Assembly (NCBI GenBank): GCA_016793115.1
Contig: JAEUIN010000407.1
Span: forward strand, 1 to 64,000
Reading direction: 5' to 3'
DNA length: 64,000 bases
Origin: Planctomycetaceae bacterium
GTDB lineage: Bacteria > Planctomycetota > Planctomycetia > Pirellulales > PNKZ01
The notes under the pieces are model-generated. The model was not told the origin of the DNA. It made no database searches and worked only from the letters and a program-made list of their open reading frames with translations. The position numbers and the translations under genes were made by a program. This document shows, one piece after another, positions 47,912 through 56,263 of the stretch. How positions within the stretch are numbered: the first letter of the stretch is position 1; every line of letters begins with the position of its first letter.

Positions 47912-48928
47912 CTATTTCAACAGCTTACGCACCGCTTCCAAGTCGACCTGCTCGCCGCTTTTGGGAAATGGGAACTTCGCAAGTTGCCATTCTTCGGTAA
48001 ACGAGGCTTCCGCGCCGGCCGCCAAACGCTCGCGCGGCCCGATCGGTTCCAACTCCACGCGCGGGCCCTGCGGATACCAGACCGAGAGCGTCAAGCCGGC
48101 CGCTTCGTTGTACACGCGGTTCGCATCCGTCGCGAAACGCTTGATAAGCAGCAGGTCGCCCGGCATCAAATAGCCGAGCCGGCCGGCGTAGGAGTCGAAG
48201 CCAAGCTTCGGCTTGCGCGGCGCGCCGAGAATCTCCAGGAACCCTTCGCGCTCGCGAATCAGCGGGTCGACGTTGCGGACGTTGATCACCGCGGAGTCTT
48301 CATACATCGCGTACTTGCTCGGAAACCGGCTCGGCTCCGCGCCGAGCGGAATCAGCACGATCCCTTCGCCGTGCGAAAACGAGCGGCCCCAATGGCAAAC
48401 GTCTTGCGGCGCTTCGCCGATGTTCTTCAGCGTTTGTTTGCAGCGCAAGATCGCGCTCGTCCGCGCCGGGTCGCCGTCGGTCGGCGCGAGCGTGAACGTG
48501 CGCACCACCTGCATGCCCGCCGCTTCATCACGCGGACTCGTCATCCGCACTTCGAACGAGCCGACGATCTCGGCCGTCCAATCGCCGCTCCAAATCCGCG
48601 GGTGCGGCTTCACCACGAGTTCCGGGCCATAGTCAAAGCGTCCGGCCGTGATCGCCGCCGGCTTCGCGCCCCGCCGCCACTGGAGTTCCTGCTCGTCGAG
48701 ATAGAGCGACTGCGAACCCAAAAACCAGAACTGCAGCACGCGACCGCCGGCCTGCGGGCTCAGCAAAACGCCCGCATCGCCGATCCGCATCTCGACGCAT
48801 TGGTCGTAGTTGCCGAAGGTCGTCTTGCGCGCCGGGACGTCCTCGGCGGCGGCGACTGCGCTGATCACGCCGCACAACACGAAAGTCGTAGCGCAACGGA
48901 GCGCCGCGCGAACGTCGAACGAATGCAT
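47912..48928 (-). CDS. DUF4380 family secreted protein
   Basis: A 338-residue protein with a signal peptide (ALRCATTFVLCGVISAVAAAE). The mature region has MRIGDAGVLLSPQAGGRVLQFWFLGSQSL, QTLKNIGEAPQDVCHWGRSFSHGEG and SVWYPQGPRVELEPIGPRERLAAG, an all-beta galactose-mutarotase-like (supersandwich) architecture typical of DUF4380. It may bind or epimerise a sugar, but catalytic residues cannot be confirmed. It is convergent with HemP and is a single-gene unit. Confidence 0.82.
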   Translation of the reverse strand: MHSFDVRAALRCATTFVLCGVISAVAAAEDVPARKTTFGNYDQCVEMRIGDAGVLLSPQAGGRVLQFWFLGSQSLYLDEQELQWRRGAKPAAITAGRFDYGPELVVKPHPRIWSGDWTAEIVGSFEVRMTSPRDEAAGMQVVRTFTLAPTDGDPARTSAILRCKQTLKNIGEAPQDVCHWGRSFSHGEGIVLIPLGAEPSRFPSKYAMYEDSAVINVRNVDPLIREREGFLEILGAPRKPKLGFDSYAGRLGYLMPGDLLLIKRFATDANRVYNEAAGLTLSVWYPQGPRVELEPIGPRERLAAGAEASFTEEWQLAKFPFPKSGEQVDLEAVRKLLK

Positions 48929-49100
48929 AACCGCCTCCGAGAATGTTCCGGCGGCGAAACGCCGCGACGGCGGTGATTATAGACGTTCGCCGGACGTGGT
49001 CGAATCGCGGATCGCACCGTAGGGTGTGGTCGAGCGCAGCGAGGCCCACGCGGAATCAGCACGCTTCCCGCACGGGCCTCGCCGCGCTCGCCCGGCCCGA

Positions 49101-50213
49101 CTACCCGGCCTTCGCCCGGTGCGGCGTTTTGCGGGCGGAAGCCTTCAAAAACCGCAGCAGCCTCTCTTCCGCGGCCTGGAGACCCGTGATCGACGTCTTG
49201 CCGCGCGAGCGCGCGGCCCCGAGGCGGACCTTGAGCGAACCGTCGGCGAAGCTTTCCAGCACGGCCGGATGAATGTAGCACTTCCGGCAAACCGCGACGG
49301 TGTTGCCCAACCGCGCCGCGGTCTGTTTGACCGCTTCTACGATTTGCTTGGGAATTCGCCGCGGCGCGTCGACCTCGGCGTTCAACAGCAAATCGGCGGC
49401 CAGGAGCGTTCCGGCCCAGGTGCGAAAGTCCTTCGCCGTAAAGTCGCGCCCGGTGATCTCGCGCAAATAGTCGTTTACGTCCGCCGACGTCACGAGCCGC
49501 ACCTCGTCGTTCTCGTCGACGTATTCAAAGAGCCGGCGGCCGGGCAGGTCTTGGCAGCGGCGGACAATCGTCGCCAAGCGTCGGTCGGCGATTTCAATAT
49601 CGTGCTCTTTGCCGCTCTTGCCGCGGAACTGAAAGCGGATGGTTTCGCCGCGCACTTTCGCATGGTGATTCCGAAACGACGTCAGTCCGTACGAGCCGTT
49701 TTCCTTGGCGTATTCCTCGTTGCCGATGCGGATGTACGTCGTTTCCAACAGCCGCACGATCGTCGCCAGCACGCGCTCGCGCGCGAGCCCGCGGCGCCCT
49801 AAGTCGCGGCGCACGCGTCGCCGCACTTTCGGCAACGCCGCGGCGAACTCGGCGAGCCGCTCATATTTATTCTCGTCGCGCACCTTGCGCCATCGGTCGT
49901 GGTAGCGGTATTGTTTCCGTCCCCGTTCGTCGCGCCCCGTGGCCTGCAAGTGGCCGACGGGCGAAGTGCAAACCCACACGTCGCGCCAGGCCGGCGGCAG
50001 CACCAAAGCACGGATGCGCTCAAGAGTCGCCGCGTCGCGCACGACCTTGCCCTCCGAATCGATGTAGTAGAACGACTTGCCGCGCTTGCGCCGCTGCAGG
50101 CCGGGTTCGTCGTCGCTGGAATAGCGCAGCGCCACGGCTTTCGCCGCCGCCATCGCTTCGGCCGTCTTCGGAAGCTCCGTCGCGCGGAGGATGCTTGTCT
50201 TGGTGCGACTCAT
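49101..50213 (-). CDS. DNA topoisomerase IB (poxvirus/bacterial type)
   Basis: A 370-residue eukaryote-like type IB topoisomerase that nicks one DNA strand through a 3'-phosphotyrosine and relaxes supercoils. The N-terminal part (GKSFYYIDSEGKVVRDAATLERIRALVLPPAWRDVW) is characteristic. The catalytic domain has YIRIGNEEYAKENGSYGLTSFRNHH, FQFRGKSGKEHDIEI, DFTAKDFRTWAGTLLAA and the nucleophile Y313 in CRKCYIHPAVLESF. The ATG at 50213 is the start; the long frame upstream is a shadow of the methyltransferase gene. The C-terminal tail is basic (KASARKTPHRAKAG), suiting DNA binding. Confidence 0.93.
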   Translation of the reverse strand: MSRTKTSILRATELPKTAEAMAAAKAVALRYSSDDEPGLQRRKRGKSFYYIDSEGKVVRDAATLERIRALVLPPAWRDVWVCTSPVGHLQATGRDERGRKQYRYHDRWRKVRDENKYERLAEFAAALPKVRRRVRRDLGRRGLARERVLATIVRLLETTYIRIGNEEYAKENGSYGLTSFRNHHAKVRGETIRFQFRGKSGKEHDIEIADRRLATIVRRCQDLPGRRLFEYVDENDEVRLVTSADVNDYLREITGRDFTAKDFRTWAGTLLAADLLLNAEVDAPRRIPKQIVEAVKQTAARLGNTVAVCRKCYIHPAVLESFADGSLKVRLGAARSRGKTSITGLQAAEERLLRFLKASARKTPHRAKAG

Positions 50214-50332
50214 ACATTGCTCGGCGAAGTGAGGGACGCCCTCGGCTCGTCCCCCAGTGCTCAAGAGCGCAACGAAAAAGGGACCGGCGGGTCGGCCGCC
50301 AGTGCCACCGATGCAAGTACTGCGCCAAGAAT
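50214..50332. repeat. Intergenic segment with a CAGTG-type palindromic module
   Basis: This gap holds CCCAGTGCTCAAGAGCGC and, 40 bases on, GGGACCGGCGGGTCGGCCGC then CAGTGCCACC. It resembles the module at 52317-52339 (CACTGGTGG...CCACCAGTG). These look like remains of a dispersed palindromic repeat. Confidence 0.4.
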
Positions 50333-51328
50333 CTACGCCGCGACCCAGCTCTGCCGGAGCAAACGCGTCGGCGGGTCGTCGCCGCGGAACTGCCAGTTCC
50401 ACGACTGCGTTCCCATCATGCAGGTGAACATGTCGAACATCTGCCGGGGGTGGCGGAGCGCCGTGGGAATCGACCCGAACAGGATCTTGATCCCCGGCCA
50501 AGTGGGCAGCAGCTTTTGAATGCGCCGCAGCCACTCTTCGCTGGTCAGATGATAGTCGTAAGTGCCGTCGACCGTTTTCGTCAGGCGAAACAACCCGGCC
50601 GCGCAGCGCTCGAACTGCCCCATCGTCGGATAGTAGCCGCCGAAGCTCCGCGCGAGCCATGCCCAGTGCCAATCGTCGCTGCCGCGCTTGTGTCGCAGCG
50701 GACTGACCAGCAGCGCCCGCGGATCGGGCTCGCGCACGAAGTGGATGGTCGTGTTGATGAGTTTGCGGACCGGCGACGACGGATCGATCGCACGGCGAAA
50801 GATACCGAACATCTCGCGATAGATATTGTCGGTCCAGCCGCGCGCCGCCTCCTCCGGCTGCACGAAATGTTCGATCGGTCCGTTGGCGACGACGGCGTCG
50901 AACTGTCCGGCGTAGTCGTCGCCGAGCAGCTTGTAGTCTTGGCAACGAACGTCGAGACCCCGTTTGCGACACAGCGCCACTTGCTCGGGCGAGATCGTCA
51001 CGCCGACGCCGTGCGCGCCGCGTCGGCGAACTTCGTCGAGCAGGTTGCCGTTGCCGCAGCCGACTTCGAGAATCCGCGTACCCGGCCCGCAATCGACTTC
51101 GTCGAGCACATAATTGATCTGGTTGAGCTGGGCTTGCTCATACGTCACCGTCGGATCGCCGTGATAGATTCCTTCGGTGTAGTCGAGCAGTCCGCACGCC
51201 GGAAAGAACTTGTCGAACACGCTGTAGCAGCTGACGACCGTCGGGGCGTGGGTCACGTAACGGGGCGGAGCGCTCGCGGGGGCTGGGGCGACAAGCGGCG
51301 GCTGCAAATCGGAGACGGCGGTAGTCAT
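50333..51328 (-). CDS. SAM-dependent methyltransferase (cyclopropane synthase-like family)
   Basis: A 331-residue class I methyltransferase. FDKFFPACGLLDYTEGIYHG before the SAM site is a signature of the cyclopropane-fatty-acid-synthase/mycolic branch. The SAM-binding motif I is ILEVGCGNGNLLDEVRRRGA, followed by GVGVTISPEQVALC and FDAVVANGPIEHFV. The C-terminal part has LRHKRGSDDWHWAWLARSFGGYYP and SWNWQF and is not one I recognise. The ATG at 51328 was chosen because homology to the family starts after about residue 30. The substrate is unknown, possibly a lipid or small molecule. Confidence 0.82.
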   Translation of the reverse strand: MTTAVSDLQPPLVAPAPASAPPRYVTHAPTVVSCYSVFDKFFPACGLLDYTEGIYHGDPTVTYEQAQLNQINYVLDEVDCGPGTRILEVGCGNGNLLDEVRRRGAHGVGVTISPEQVALCRKRGLDVRCQDYKLLGDDYAGQFDAVVANGPIEHFVQPEEAARGWTDNIYREMFGIFRRAIDPSSPVRKLINTTIHFVREPDPRALLVSPLRHKRGSDDWHWAWLARSFGGYYPTMGQFERCAAGLFRLTKTVDGTYDYHLTSEEWLRRIQKLLPTWPGIKILFGSIPTALRHPRQMFDMFTCMMGTQSWNWQFRGDDPPTRLLRQSWVAA

Positions 51329-51534
51329 GCGTCGTTCGCTCCACTCGGGGTGATCGAAAGATCGAGGCGTCAACGGACTCAAGCGCGGCGACGCCGCGGC
51401 TGTTACCGACTGACTGAAGTGGACCCGTCCTTTCGCATTCTCGGCGTCGAGAGCGAGCCGAACAATGCGCCGGGGAGTGGGCAAACCGCGCGCCGCCGCG
51501 GAATTCGCCCACGGCCGATCTTCGACCGCGCAAC

Positions 51535-51580
51535 AAAAAACCGGCGGCGAGTCACCAAAGGGACTCACCGCCGGTTTTTG
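51535..51580 (-). terminator. Strong bidirectional intrinsic terminator
   Basis: AAAAACCGGCGG-C-GAGTC (51536-51553) pairs with GACTC-A-CCGCCGGTTTTT (51562-51579), with a single C/A mismatch and an eight-base loop. Runs of A and T flank both sides, so it can stop transcription in both directions. It lies 77 bases after the stop of the Cys-rich secreted protein (51656) and upstream of the methyltransferase. Confidence 0.85.
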
Positions 51581-51655
51581 CGAACGTCCGTGTTCTGACA
51601 GGCGCTGCGGCCGGCAGGGCCGCGAGCGATCCGTAGCTCTTAAGCCACGCGAGAC

Positions 51656-52030
51656 TTAGCGACGCACGAGGCCGGCCGCGGCCGTGCGGAGCGTGCCGTT
51701 GCCGAAGCGACGGGTGCGGGTCGTGGTCGTAGCGACGACGGCGTCGGAAGCTTGGTCGGCATCCGCGGCCTTATTCGCGGCCGGCATCGGCGGAGCGACC
51801 GGAGCAGGGGCGGGAGCCGGTGCAACCCCGGTCGGCGCCGCTTGCGGCATCGCACAGCCGCCGGTTTGGCAACCCGACGTCGGGCAGCAGCCCGTATTGC
51901 AGGTCGAGCAACCGGTGTTGCACGACGAGCACTTACGACGGCCGAACAAGCGCGCTTGTGCCGACGAATCGTCGACGATCGCAGCCGCGCAAGCCAAACC
52001 CAACAAACCGATCACAATTTGACGAATCAT
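51656..52030 (-). CDS. Small secreted Cys-rich protein
   Basis: A 124-residue protein with a signal peptide (MIRQIVIGLLGLACAAAIVD, cleavage near residue 26). A compact Cys block follows: RRKCSSCNTGCSTCNTGCC, then PTSGCQTGGCAMP, giving nine cysteines in about 30 residues. After that comes a Pro/Ala-rich linker and a basic tail ending GLVRR. Its start has a strong ribosome site (AGGAGGA) 5 bases before the ATG. The CxxC repeats could bind metal or be cross-linked in the envelope. A terminator follows at 51535-51580. Function unknown. Confidence 0.75.
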   Translation of the reverse strand: MIRQIVIGLLGLACAAAIVDDSSAQARLFGRRKCSSCNTGCSTCNTGCCPTSGCQTGGCAMPQAAPTGVAPAPAPAPVAPPMPAANKAADADQASDAVVATTTTRTRRFGNGTLRTAAAGLVRR

Positions 52031-52358
52031 GGAATCCTCCTCCTAGCAGTAACAATCCCGGTCCGTTCGCGGAACCGAAGGAGCGACGGCGATCGAGCCT
52101 CTCCGTGGGCTCGCAACCGCGTAGAATCGTCGCACCGAAGTGAACCGCTATTTTGCCGATCGCTCTGTGATCGGCAACCGATGCAGATTACCCAGCCGCC
52201 GGAGTCGAAAAGTTTTTTACGTTATTGCGCTTTCGTTATGAGAAGAGCGAGAAGCTGCGCAAGCGTCGGGCGGTATTGGTGGCCGGCCCATCAGTGCATG
52301 GAAATCGCTCTCTCAGCACTGGTGGACGAGCCACCAGTGGCACCCTCAGGCGAGCGTG
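52031..52358. other. Intergenic region with a palindromic repeat
   Basis: The 328-base gap holds the strong ribosome site and presumably the promoter of the Cys-rich protein at its left end, an AT-richer stretch near 52200, and a palindromic module at 52317-52339 just past the SGNH gene's stop. No coding signal was seen. Confidence 0.5.
52317..52339. repeat. Perfect 9-bp palindromic repeat (CACTGGTGG/CCACCAGTG)
   Basis: CACTGGTGG at 52317-52325 and CCACCAGTG at 52331-52339 with a five-base loop, followed by GCACCCTC. It lies 20 bases past the SGNH gene stop and could end transcription by structure, though no T-run follows. A related module sits at 50214-50332. Confidence 0.8.
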
Positions 52359-53546
52359 TTAAGGCTTCGTCGCCAATTGATACTTGAGCCAAGCATGCAG
52401 CGAAGCGGCGATGCGGGCATAGCCGCTCGGGTTGGGATGCACGCCGTTGTTCGCCGGATAGCCGTCGGTCGGGTCGAGATCCAACTCCGTCGGCACGACG
52501 TAGATGCTTTCCGCTTCGCGGCCGGCGAAGTGCTCCAACTCCCGCTGCACGAGCCGATGCTGAATCCGCTTCCAATTCGCGCGGGTGTATTTGTCGCCGT
52601 AGTTGGCTTGGAAGGCCTCCTCGCGCGAGTTGGGGGGCGTCGTCAGGCAGACGGCAAGCTTCGCCTCCGGCGCGACTTTGTGAAACTCGGCGAGCAATAA
52701 GTCGGCCTGCTGAAAGACGCCGTCGATATGGGCGTCGAGCTTGGTCGGGTCGGCCGGCGGCGCGCCGAAGCAATCGTTGATCCCTAAGAGAAACGTGACG
52801 ACGTCCGGTTTCCGCCCGCCGCACTTCTCGGCAATGTAGCGCCCGACGTCGAGCCGCGGCTTGCCGGCGGCGTCGGCGAACACAAACGGGCTGCTATGGA
52901 TTCTTTTCTCCGGTTCCGGCTTCGGCGCGTAACGTTCGACGAAGGCCCGCCACGTCCAACCGCCGTAGCCTTCGTGCGCGACGCCCTCGGCGGCGTTCTT
53001 CGGTTTGTGCGTGCCGAGCATCGTCCATTTGGGATTGCCCGGCTGATTCAAGAGTCGCGCCCATTCGTTGGGGTAGTGCGTGGCGTGCGTGAGACTGTCG
53101 CCGACGATGAGCAGCGCCAATTCGCGGCCGGCTCCGGCGTCGGCCGGGGCGACATGCAACTCGGTCGTCGCTTCCGCGAGCGGCTTGCCTTGCGCGTCGC
53201 GCACGGCGACGTTCAAGCGATGCGTGCCGACGTCGCGCGCCGTCGGCTTGAGCGACCAATAACGCGGAAAGCCGGTACCCCAACGCGCCGCGGTCGAATC
53301 CGCAGTCGCGGCCGTCGGCGAAGCGGCGGGGCGGCCGATCGTGAACTTGTACTGCTCCGAATTCGTCGTGAGCACAAGGTTGTCGAAATCGATTCGCAGT
53401 TCCTGCCCGGCCACGGCGTAGATGCGCGGCGGCACGGTCAGTCGCAACTCATCGCCGGTCGACTTCGGCGGCGCGGCCGCGGCGCTCGTCGCACCGCAGA
53501 GCAGGGGAAGCAAGGCGACCAGCGCGGTCATGCTCAGACGAATCAT
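52359..53546 (-). CDS. Secreted SGNH/GDSL hydrolase
   Basis: A 395-residue esterase-like protein with a signal peptide (MTALVALLPLLCGATSAAAA). A beta-rich N-domain (about 30-135) precedes the hydrolase domain. Block I is LLIVGDSLTHATHYPNEW (nucleophile Ser), block II GYGGWTWRAF (Gly), block III FLLGINDCFGA (Asn), and block V GVHPNPSGYARI (His). In block V the residue three before the His is Asn rather than the usual Asp. It may act as a carbohydrate esterase. A CPXCG gene lies 45 bases upstream on the same strand. Confidence 0.85.
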   Translation of the reverse strand: MIRLSMTALVALLPLLCGATSAAAAPPKSTGDELRLTVPPRIYAVAGQELRIDFDNLVLTTNSEQYKFTIGRPAASPTAATADSTAARWGTGFPRYWSLKPTARDVGTHRLNVAVRDAQGKPLAEATTELHVAPADAGAGRELALLIVGDSLTHATHYPNEWARLLNQPGNPKWTMLGTHKPKNAAEGVAHEGYGGWTWRAFVERYAPKPEPEKRIHSSPFVFADAAGKPRLDVGRYIAEKCGGRKPDVVTFLLGINDCFGAPPADPTKLDAHIDGVFQQADLLLAEFHKVAPEAKLAVCLTTPPNSREEAFQANYGDKYTRANWKRIQHRLVQRELEHFAGREAESIYVVPTELDLDPTDGYPANNGVHPNPSGYARIAASLHAWLKYQLATKP

Positions 53547-53591
53547 AGATGTTTCCTCGTTGTGATCGGCGGCGCCGTTGGTGCGCCGCCC

Positions 53592-53816
53592 TTATTCCGG
53601 TTCGGCCCACACCCGGACTTCGTTCCCTTCGTCGATTTCCACGTGAATCACGTTCGGCCGGCAACAGACCGGACAATCTTCGACATACTCCTGGCTCTCG
53701 CCGGCCGACAAATCGAGCGGCACGACGATCTCCTCGCCGCAAGCGTCGCAAACGTAGCTCGCCTCATCACGCGGCGATTCGCGCTTGCGTCGCTTTTTGC
53801 GTTTCTTGTCGGGCAT
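53592..53816 (-). CDS. CPXCG-motif zinc-ribbon-like small protein
   Basis: A 74-residue protein. A very basic N-terminus (MPDKKRKKRRKRESPRDE) is followed by YVCDACGEEIVVPLDLSAGE and YVEDCPVCCRPNVIHVEID. The CxxC and CPxC pairs form a likely zinc ribbon, and the C-terminus is acidic. In the family the first pair is CPYCGE and the second CPVCCxP. The ATG at 53816 shares its A with the TGA of the antitoxin-like ORF (TGATG), so it is translationally coupled; a GTG one codon earlier is also possible. Confidence 0.8.
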   Translation of the reverse strand: MPDKKRKKRRKRESPRDEASYVCDACGEEIVVPLDLSAGESQEYVEDCPVCCRPNVIHVEIDEGNEVRVWAEPE

Positions 53817-53980
53817 CACGGCCGCTTACTCAGTTGCGCTTTGGCTTCTTCCCACGTGAAGACGTCGTCAGGATTCTCTTCCATGTCCGCGATTCGCCTA
53901 TCAAGTTCCAGTCTTTGCAGTCGAACGATTTCACATTCGCCGTGATTGTCGGAATGAGTCTCGTCGGTCGGATTAGTCAT
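53816..53980 (-). CDS. Short antitoxin-like protein (addiction-module component family)
   Basis: A 54-residue ORF: MTNPTDETHSDNHGECEIVR leads to LQRLELDRRIADMEENPDD and VFTWEEAKAQL. This latter pattern (LDxRLxxxxxNPxxxxxWEEV) matches the putative addiction-module component/unstable antitoxin family normally paired with RelE/ParE-type toxins. No toxin is adjacent. It starts 15 bases after the radical SAM stop and its TGA overlaps the next ATG, so it is one operon with both neighbours. The conservative coupling argues that it is real despite its length. Confidence 0.65.
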   Translation of the reverse strand: MTNPTDETHSDNHGECEIVRLQRLELDRRIADMEENPDDVFTWEEAKAQLSKRP

Positions 53981-53995
53981 GACAATAGCTCCGAT

Positions 53996-55084
53996 TTAGA
54001 ACAAACTCATCTGTCCGCTCGTCTGTTGCGGCGGGCGGAAGAGCGAGTGGTCGTGCTCCGGTAGCCGGCGATCGAGCTTGAACTTGCGGACGAACAGCGC
54101 GAAAGTCTGTTGGATCTGTTCGGCGTAGGGGCCGGTGCCGCGTTGCCGCGTCCCCCATTCCGTTTGATAGAGCTTGCCGTCGCGCGTTTCCCGAATCAAG
54201 CCTTCGATCTTCGCGCGCCGGTCCGGGTAGTTGCGCTCGGCCCAGTCGAGAAAGATCGGCTTCACCGCGTGCGGCAGCCGCAGCAGCACGAACCCGGCCG
54301 AAGTCGCACCGGCGTCGGCTGCGGCTTCCAGAATCTTCGGCACCTCGTGGTCGGTCAGCCCGGGCACGATCGGCGCAACCATGACGTTGACCGGCACGCC
54401 GGCCGCGCTCAGCTTGCGAATCGCCGCGAGCTTCGCCGCCGGAGTCGAAGTCCGCGGCTCCAGCGTGCGGGCCACCTCGTGATCGAGCGTCGTCACGCTC
54501 AGGCTCACCGTAAGCAGTCGTTGCTCGGCCAGCGGCGCCAAAAGATCAAGGTCGCGCGCCAGGAGCGCATTCTTGGTGATGATGCTCGTGACCTGCCGCG
54601 CTTCGAGCATCACTTCGAGCACGCCGCGCGTCAGGCGAAAGTGCCGCTCGGCCGGCTGATAGCAATCGGTCACTCCGGACAGCGCGATCAGTTCGCCGCC
54701 GTTCCAACTCGGCTTGCTGAGTTCGCGGCGCAAGAGCTTCGCCGCGTCGAGCTTCACCATGATCTTGGTTTCGAAGTCGAGTCCGGCGTCGAAGCCGAGA
54801 TATTCGTGGCCCGGCCGGGCGTAGCAATACGCGCAGCCGTGCTCGCAACCGCGGTACGGGTTGACGCTGTAGTTGAAGCCGACGTCGGGGCTGTCGTTCG
54901 TGGCGAGAATCGTTTGCGAGGCATCGACGAAAAACTGCGTCTTGATGCGCCGCTCGGGGGCGAGCAGTTCATCGTCGTCGGCGAGTTGCTCGAGATCGGC
55001 GTCGACGTGAATCTTCTCGAACCGGTTCGGCGGCGCCCCGCCGGCCCCGCGCCCGACCACGACATTGGGAAACGATTCCTTCAT
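53996..55084 (-). CDS. PA0069-family radical SAM protein
   Basis: A 362-residue radical SAM protein. The iron-sulfur motif is RGCEHGCAYCYARPGHEYLG (CxxxCxxC), about residues 78-97. N-terminal DSPDVGFNYSVNPY, then GVTDCYQPAERHFRLTRGVLE, SIITKNALLARDLDLL, SVTTLDHEVARTLEPRTSTP and VAPIVPGLTDHE follow the order of PA0069/SplB-related proteins. No spore photolyase function is implied, and the substrate is unknown. An EndoIII-like gene ends 49 bases upstream on the same strand, so a DNA- or tRNA-related role is possible but only inferred. Confidence 0.87.
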   Translation of the reverse strand: MKESFPNVVVGRGAGGAPPNRFEKIHVDADLEQLADDDELLAPERRIKTQFFVDASQTILATNDSPDVGFNYSVNPYRGCEHGCAYCYARPGHEYLGFDAGLDFETKIMVKLDAAKLLRRELSKPSWNGGELIALSGVTDCYQPAERHFRLTRGVLEVMLEARQVTSIITKNALLARDLDLLAPLAEQRLLTVSLSVTTLDHEVARTLEPRTSTPAAKLAAIRKLSAAGVPVNVMVAPIVPGLTDHEVPKILEAAADAGATSAGFVLLRLPHAVKPIFLDWAERNYPDRRAKIEGLIRETRDGKLYQTEWGTRQRGTGPYAEQIQQTFALFVRKFKLDRRLPEHDHSLFRPPQQTSGQMSLF

Positions 55085-55133
55085 GCCGATATTCTATCGG
55101 GAAAGGCAAAAGTCAAAATGCAAAAGGCACGCC

Positions 55134-55856
55134 TCACCATTCGGCCGAGCAGGGCCCGCCTGCGGGGAGCAGTTCTTCCAGCGGACAGCCGGCGCAGAGC
55201 GGCTTGGTTTTGCAATGTTCCTTGCCGACTTTCACCAACAGCGCGTGGAATTCGTTCATAAGCGGCGCGTCGGCCGGCAGCCGACTTTCGAAGTAGTCTT
55301 GCAGGCCGTGGTAGTCGACGTCGAACTCGATCCAACCGTGCCGCGCGGCGACGCGCATCGCGTAGCCGTCGGCGACGAACTTCGGTACCTGGCCGACATA
55401 GAGCAAGATGCAGTCGGCCGTTTCCGGGCCGATGCCGTTGACGCCGAGCAGTTCTTCGCGGAGCGAGTGCGGATCGCCGGCGAACATCGCTTCGAGCGAG
55501 CCGTCGTAGCGCTCGGTGATGAGCCGCAACAAGTTGCGCAACCGCTTCGTCTTCACTTGGTAGTAGCCGGCCGGGCGAATCAACTCGGCGAGTTCTTCCG
55601 GCTCGAGTTGATAGAGTTTCTCCGGCGTCAAGACGCCCGCTTCGCGCAGATTGTCGATCGCTTTTTCGACGTTGCGCCAATTCGTGTTTTGCACGAGCAC
55701 CGTGCCGACCAAAATCTCGAACGGGGTCTCGCCCGGCCACCAGCGTTGCGGGCCGTAACGCTCGAGCAAACGTTGAAACACTTCGCGCGGCGGCGTCGTC
55801 ACGACGTCAAACCTCCGGAAATCAGCGACAAAACGAGGCGTTCGTCGTTGTACCAT
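55134..55856 (-). CDS. Endonuclease III-like DNA glycosylase (MagIII-like)
   Basis: A 240-residue HhH-GPD protein that should remove damaged bases. FEILVGTVLVQNTNWRNVEKAI opens the fold; the hairpin is LLGVNGIGPETADCILLY and the catalytic Asp lies in FVADGYAMRV. A four-Cys cluster loop closes it (HCKTKPLCAGCPLEELL then PC). The Lys of bifunctional EndoIII (GxGxKTA) is Glu here (GIGPETA), as I recall for the 3-methyladenine glycosylase MagIII. This suggests a monofunctional glycosylase without lyase activity. Start at the ATG at 55856. Confidence 0.85.
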   Translation of the reverse strand: MVQRRTPRFVADFRRFDVVTTPPREVFQRLLERYGPQRWWPGETPFEILVGTVLVQNTNWRNVEKAIDNLREAGVLTPEKLYQLEPEELAELIRPAGYYQVKTKRLRNLLRLITERYDGSLEAMFAGDPHSLREELLGVNGIGPETADCILLYVGQVPKFVADGYAMRVAARHGWIEFDVDYHGLQDYFESRLPADAPLMNEFHALLVKVGKEHCKTKPLCAGCPLEELLPAGGPCSAEW

Positions 55857-56263
55857 CTCGGCGTCCGGCGTTCATCCGTCGTCGCTTTGACGACGCCCGA
55901 CGCGCGCTTGCAAGCGATCGAACGGCGCGGCAAATGCGCGTACCGTAAAAAATTTTTTCGCCGACACGGCGCGCCGCGACCGTGGTCGTCCACATCGCGC
56001 GCGGCTGCTAGCACGCGCGGCGCGCGACAAGTCGCGAGATGGATTGTTGCGCGGAAAAGTCAAGTCGCGTTCATGCCAAAATCCGCGCATCGGGAAAACA
56101 CTCTTGGACCTGCTCGCCGCGAGTTTTATAATGCCCCCCGTCGTCGACCGCGGGATGTCTAAGACGACGCTGAAATCGCGAGGCCCGCCGCTCGCCCACT
56201 TCTGCGAATGGCTTTTCAGCGCGTCCGGTCGACTACTTCAAACAAACCAGCAAGGGTTGCCCT
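55857..56263. other. Divergent intergenic region between glycosylase and DUF2617 genes
   Basis: This 407-base gap contains a short AT block (AAAAAATTTTTT-like, about 55948-55960), a GC-rich palindromic stretch near 55970-56030 (cgcgcg words) and a good promoter at 56104-56132. No convincing coding frame was found. Confidence 0.5.
56104..56132 (+). promoter_or_regulatory. Near-consensus sigma-70 promoter for the DUF2617 gene
   Basis: TTGGAC at 56104-56109 and TATAAT at 56127-56132 are separated by exactly 17 bases, the ideal spacing. It is the best housekeeping promoter match I found in the window. The predicted 5' leader before the GTG at 56264 is about 125 bases. Confidence 0.75.
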
